A DNA stretch of 64,000 nucleotides from Sodiomyces alkalinus F11 (lineage: Eukaryota; Ascomycota; Sordariomycetes; Glomerellales; Plectosphaerellaceae). Below are positions 59,342 to 64,000 of this stretch, in pieces; position 1 is the stretch's first letter, and every line of letters starts with the position of its first letter. Both the position numbers and the translations under genes were made by a program. The notes beneath the pieces were generated by a model. The model ran no database searches. It saw only the letters and a program-made list of their open reading frames with translations, and was not told the origin of the DNA. The DNA is taken from NCBI RefSeq assembly GCF_003711515.1, contig NW_021167080.1:4831255-4895254 (forward strand). The letters are read 5' to 3'.

Positions 59342-60754
59342 TTACAGGCACTGCGAGTACCAAGGGTTCTGCTGCTGGCAAGTACCCTGCGCGCAGCAGG
59401 TTGGGCCATTCCATCCCTGACCGCCGCACTGGCCCCACATGCCAGAGCAGCTGCCGGAAGGAGGAGGAGGAGGAGGAGGAGGAGGAGGAGGGGGAATGCC
59501 GGTAGCAGCGGCGGCGAGGAGGGACGAGACGGAGGTCCATGCGGGCTTCTTGCCGAAGTTGCTGTTGTAGAGCAGGGCGTCGCCCTCGCCGGGGAAGGTG
59601 CTGGGGATCCAGCTGTACTTGTCGGTGAAGCCCCAGACGGTGAAGCCGATGCAGCCCTGGACGTCGAGGCAGGAGCCGAGGACGTTGGCGTAGTCGTTGC
59701 CCTGGGTGACGAGGGCCTGCTGGTTGGGGGGCATGCGGGCGTGGCGGATGTCGACCTCGGTGTAGGCGACCTCGACGCCGAGGGCGGTGAAGCGGCGGAG
59801 GACGGTGGCGAGCTGCTGGCGGCTGGGAGTGGAGCCGACAATCAGATGGCCCTGGAAGCCGACGCCGTCAATGGGGGCACCGGCGCGCTGGATGATATTG
59901 ACCATCTCGACGGTGATGTCGGTCTTGCGGTCGTTGTACTCCAAGTTGTAGTCGTTGTAGTACCTTTTGGCGTTCATGTTGTCAGCGGTTGAGAGCTTGG
60001 TGGTTTCAGGGGTCAAGAGGAAGAAGGGGGGAGAGAGGAAAGGGGAGAGGAAAGGGGAGAGAGGAAAGGGGAGAGAGGAAAGGGGAGAGGAAAGGGGAGA
60101 GGGAAGAGTGGAGAGGGGAGAGGGCAAAACGTACAGCTTGGTGCTGGGGTCCGCACGGCGGGCGGCAAAGAAGGAGATGGGGAGGAAGTCGCTGTTCAGG
60201 ACGCGGTAGAAGACGCTGTTCCTCCAGTTGCCGTTGTCGTCGGCAGCCTCGTTGACGACGTCCCAGTGGTAGCACTGGCCCTGATAGTGGCGCAGGACGT
60301 TGGCGATATGGGTCTCGATGACCTCGGTCAGGGTCTGACGGTTCCAGCTGCCATCACGAACCCAGGCCGGCAGCTGCGAGTGCCAGGTGAGGGTGTGGCA
60401 GCGGAGGAGCTGGCCGTTCTGCCTCGCGAGGTTGGCGACCTAGGGGGACGGTCAGCGTCAGTCGAACCAAAGCCAGCACAGAGTATGATAAGTTATACTT
60501 ACGATATCGCCGCGAGAGTAGTCGAACCGTCCGCGCTGAGGCTGAAGGCTGTCCCACTTCTGACCGTTCTCGGGGACGATCTGGTCGAACTCGTCGAGAT
60601 CCCGGAGGATGCTCATGTATTGCTGGTCATTGGTGTTGCCTTCTCCAACGCAAGTGCCGAAGAACTCGAGGCCGGCAGCGCGAGCGAGCCGCGCGAGCTG
60701 GCCGTTGACGGCCTGGGAGCCGAGAAGGACGGCAAGGAAGACCTTGGCGTACAT
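59342..60754 (-). CDS. GH10 endo-1,4-beta-xylanase with C-terminal CBM1
   Basis: Secreted retaining xylanase that cuts the xylan backbone. Minus-strand exons: 60754-60503, 60439-60135, 59963-59342 (1179 nt, 392 residues). Introns are 63 bp (GTAAGT...CTAG) and 171 bp (GTACGT...AAAG). Residues 1-18 are a signal peptide ([18 protein letters not shown]). The GH10 barrel follows: [37 protein letters not shown], the acid/base Glu in [23 protein letters not shown], the nucleophile Glu in YTEVDIRH, and [13 protein letters not shown]. The barrel is followed by a run of 13 Pro from a GGA repeat and a CBM1 ([24 protein letters not shown]). All family key residues are present. Same direction as the CE5 gene about 8 kb away. 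Confidence 0.95.
60016..60121 (+). repeat. GGGAGAGGAAA-type purine repeat inside GH10 intron 2
   Basis: About 100 bases of almost pure purine in AGGAAAGGGGAGAG units lie within the 171-bp second intron. On the transcribed message they form a long pyrimidine tract ahead of the 3' splice site. Confidence 0.85.
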
Positions 60755-63603
60755 TGTGATTGTCCGTTGCAAAGCTGCCGCGTATAAAGGGAGCGTTGAT
60801 GGGCAGTGCAGCAACAAAGAGACCAGACCGGTTCTCTCTGGAATCTGGAGGCGGGTGGTCCGGGGATTCAAATAGAAGTCAGGAGTCAGGACTTACACGA
60901 GAGCCTCACCACATCACATCAGGCTTCGCATCTCCACGACCAGGATCCCTTTGGGATTGGCGCGGCAATCAAGATGCGGTGGGTAAATTATCACCTGGTT
61001 CTATGGCCCATCCACTTTCTCGGAGGGCAGACTCCGTGATTTCCTTTGGTGGGCCGCGCCCTGGGCATTGCCGACCATGCATTGTCCATTCGGTTCCATT
61101 TGGGGCATGGTCTTCCCCCTTTCTTGAATTACCGCCAGACGGCTAAACATGACGGAATCCCACCGGACAGAATAGAAGTCGGCAGATGTGATGGTGGCAA
61201 CTGGCAAGGTAACAAGGTCCCTGGATAAACGCATGGGGTGCATGAGTTTGGCCTTTGACCCTTTGCTTCGATCTCGAGCGATGTTGCCGTCGTAACTTGC
61301 GCCCGCCGCCCACGGGCCTCGGCTCCGCGTTTTGTTGGCTAAATGAACCATGGTGTAATTTCTCAAGCCACCTTACAGGCTTATACAGTATATGGATGCA
61401 ACGCTGGGGAAGACTCGCTCAACAAAGGGGATCAGCAGAATGTCGTCGAGGCAAGATTGTTGATCTTCTTTGCCCTGTGCTCTGTATGTGAGCGACGGGC
61501 CTCCACGTCGATCCGGTTCATCTGCCGAGCATGGGAGATCGATTCCACCCTGCTTCAAAGGGTACAACGTAATTCGCGTGACGCCGGGTGAATTCGATTT
61601 CAGGGCACAGACTTCGGAGCACATATAACGTGCATAAATGTCCGCTTTTTGGCTATATAGCCGTGACCCGTCCTTTTAAAACATGGGGAGTGTCTGCCAA
61701 TCAAGACATACCCTTTCGTTACACACTCCCGATTTGGATATTGAGGAACGTCGCATTCCATATCCCCAACCAGCAACTTGGTGACTCGGATCGTGAATCC
61801 TGTCCGTATATGTATTAGTCTCCGGGAACCAGGGCGCTCCCAGTTCTTCATCATAGCGCACTACAGTCTACGGTTACCGCATCTGGAGCTGTGCTAACCA
61901 CATGCACGGAATGCTTCCTCGAGAGGCCTAGAAGACGGAGGAGCCGGCCGATGGCATTGGTGGCGGCAGAGCGGCAGACTGCAGTTGTTTGTCTAGTTGT
62001 ACCCTACATACTGCGTACGTATTGTCTCCCAGCGTACAATTACTGCATGTATCATATTTGCCGGCGTAATGACGCGGAGGGGTTCAGGGAACTGGTCACG
62101 GGGTGTTGGCCTGTTAGAGCACGTCTTAGAGACCTCCGCGTCAACGGTCAGACCGCTGAATCCAGCTTGTTCGTGTTCAATTGTTTCAACTTTCCTCTGC
62201 TTCGTCCGGGGGAGTCGACGAGTCGACGACTCTTCGTTATGAACATGCAGGACCCCGCAAACCCCGGAGACCTTGCATACCTCCAGGTTCTACCCCAGAA
62301 TACAGAATACCCGGTTAAGTCTGGTATCTCTACGAGCCGTGCCCCCCACCCTTCGGCGACCATAATTACCTGGTTAAACTTGTAAGTTACCTGGAGGCAG
62401 CAAGCATCGGTTGCAAGTTACAGCTTGCCCGACAACATGCTTGTTAGTTCATCACCATCACATTCTGATTCCTAAGCCGGTTCATACGGTATACCAGTTT
62501 ACCTCAGCTGGGATTAGACAATCTCTGAATTCTCTATCCGCAGTGCTGACGGATGGAACTTGTGGGAAGAGTTCACTCAACCGTATAAGTGTCTTCATGT
62601 TCACGATGGAGACATCTGGAATCAAGGCGAGTGCCTTTCCGTCAAAACTCCTACTCCACCTGCATTCCCTTCACACTCTGCGAATCTTAAGGCCAACTGT
62701 GACGTGCTCTTGTTGAAGAAACAGTGCCCTGTGCCCTCTACTCGGCGTATTTATCGCGCCAGGCATAATTCATGTGGGGAGCTTAGGAGTGCAAGATATC
62801 GAGTCCCAATCCCAAGAGCATGGGTTGGTGCACCGCCATTGATCGACGTCGGGATTGTCTCTTGAAGTGATCTTCACAGCCGTGGCAGACTACACGTGAA
62901 TTTCCCTGGTTGATCGCCAGCGCGACGAGCATGACGACCGGGCGAAAAATGCACATGGCATGTCGATCGAATACGGTCGATACGGCAATTCTTTATTTCA
63001 CTTATTTTTTTCTTCTTCTTTTTTTTTTTTTTTTTGAAAATAAAATAAAACCAGAAGGAAAAAGAATATAGATGGGCACTGAATAGGGAAGAACAACAGA
63101 AAAAAAGAAGAAAAACCGAAAGGGGAAAAAAAGGGAAAAGTAAAGGGGAAATTAAAAAGGACCTCTATACTCTTATAGTAATTGAAACGTAAAGACTCGA
63201 CTCCAGTACAGAGAGACTCTATAGTCTATACAAGGAGCAAGATTTATCTGGTCTGCCATCTGTTACCTACCTATTCACCTTCACCTCCACCTTACCTTCA
63301 CCGAACTGACCGAAGCCCCGACCGTGTCCTGGCTTACCGGATACCCGGACCCGGACTTGACCCGAAGATCGGGGCCGAGCCCCACCTATGTCCACCAAGT
63401 CGGAGATTTTCATCGGCAAAACCTAGAGGCTAACAAGTTCTGAGTATGGTCTTGAAAAAAAGCCCGCAGGACCCCCGTAAGCCGATTGTCGCTCGGACTT
63501 TCTCTTGTCTTTCTTCCTTTCTTTGTGTCTCGACAACGGACATGACTTTCGGGAATCGGGAATGCCGCATCGGTGTGAGTCGTGACACTGCACACCGGAT
63601 ACC
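60755..63603. other. intergenic region, no recognised gene
   Basis: The first few hundred bases upstream of 60754 should hold the GH10 promoter. Open frames at 61891-62385 and 62560-62865 (+) lack ATG starts in good context or any recognisable family. A T-run at 63019-63035 is followed by an A-rich stretch to 63160. Normal composition otherwise. Confidence 0.45.
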
Positions 63604-64000
63604 ATGGCGTCGGATATCCAGAAAAAACACCCGACGATGCCCGAGTCGGATCCGAAAGGGGCTGATAGTGACACCCAAGGTCACGACATGGACCCTTCCT
63701 GCAGCCCCAAGGTTCCGACTTGTGTAGACCACGACCTGCAAAAGCTCCCGCTGCCTCCTACCAGCGACCCATCGGGAGCCACAGGCAGCCAGACGGCCCA
63801 GACCCAAGATTCGAAACACCAAACGGTCCAAACCCCCGATGCCAGCCCACGCACACGCCGCGGCGCCGCCGATAGCGAAGAGGCCGAGGACGACGGATAC
63901 GGCACGGCCCTCGGCCGCCTAGCCTCAAGTCCCACCAGTGCCACGGCCACCACCCGAACCCGCTCCAACTCCACCCTCTCGTCCCCGCTCCCGCCCCCGC
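63604..64000 (+). CDS. 5' part of a gene running off the window
   Basis: From ATG 63604 (ATACCATGGCG, strong start context) the frame stays open for 132 codons to the window edge. It encodes a disordered N-terminus: MASDIQKKHPTMPESDPK, then Ser/Thr/Pro/Gln-rich sequence, an acidic patch (DSEEAEDDGYG) and SSPTSATATTRTRSNSTLSS. Codon use (C-ending, GC-rich) is that of an expressed fungal gene and gets stronger toward the edge. The functional domain lies outside the window, so no product can be named. An intron within this part cannot be excluded. Confidence 0.6.
   Translation, partial: MASDIQKKHPTMPESDPKGADSDTQGHDMDPSCSPKVPTCVDHDLQKLPLPPTSDPSGATGSQTAQTQDSKHQTVQTPDASPRTRRGAADSEEAEDDGYGTALGRLASSPTSATATTRTRSNSTLSSPLPPP

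Noticed and set aside
59293..59841. 182-codon Ser/Pro-rich frame
   Set aside because: Out-of-frame shadow of GH10 exon 3.
61891..62385. 164-codon open frame as a gene
   Set aside because: It starts at GTG, has no recognisable family, and lacks introns or start context typical of the neighbouring genes.

Overview
The window is nuclear DNA of a filamentous ascomycete, most likely a Sordariomycete. It has short GT-AG introns, an alpha-box mating-type gene with its conserved intron, secreted plant-cell-wall enzymes with fungal CBM1 modules, and long TA-rich blocks in which gene copies carry C-to-T/G-to-A changes that turn Gln and Trp codons into stops. That last pattern is the signature of repeat-induced point mutation (RIP). 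Family calls were made by reading translations by eye; no search was run.

From about 1.2 to 49.0 kb the DNA is mostly RIP-eroded, with islands of ordinary sequence. One intact gene sits in it: MAT1-1-1 (20956-22390, +, three exons). Around it are eroded copies of the genes that normally flank the Sordariomycete mating-type locus: the C-terminal half of SLA2 (8320-9885, +), then APC5 (38060-40663, +), COX13 (41345-42053, -) and APN2 (42677-44770, +). All are full of RIP stops. SLA2 and APN2 are both cut off shortly before their normal 3' ends. Relative to the usual order (SLA2-MAT-APN2-COX13-APC5) the APC5-COX13-APN2 block is inverted. RIP acts on duplicated DNA and these are housekeeping genes, so functional copies should exist elsewhere. 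I read the region as a duplicated, RIP-inactivated 'ghost' mating-type locus that still carries a clean MAT1-1-1.

Other relics in the eroded part are: an mL45/Mba1-like gene; two hAT transposon copies arranged as a near-perfect 2.7-kb inverted repeat around a 3.1-kb unmutated spacer; two Asn/Gly-rich secreted-protein genes; a Helitron-like fragment; a full-length GH43 gene; two tRNA-like sequences; and several eroded frames that I could not identify.

From about 49.0 kb to the end the sequence is ordinary gene-bearing DNA. It holds a frameshifted aspartate/glutamate racemase, a CE5 acetylxylan esterase/cutinase with CBM1 (-), a possible small basic protein gene, an amidohydrolase with a lost metal ligand, a GH10 xylanase with CBM1 (-), and the start of a gene running off the right edge. 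The esterase and xylanase are both secreted enzymes for xylan breakdown and share a very similar C-terminal CBM1.
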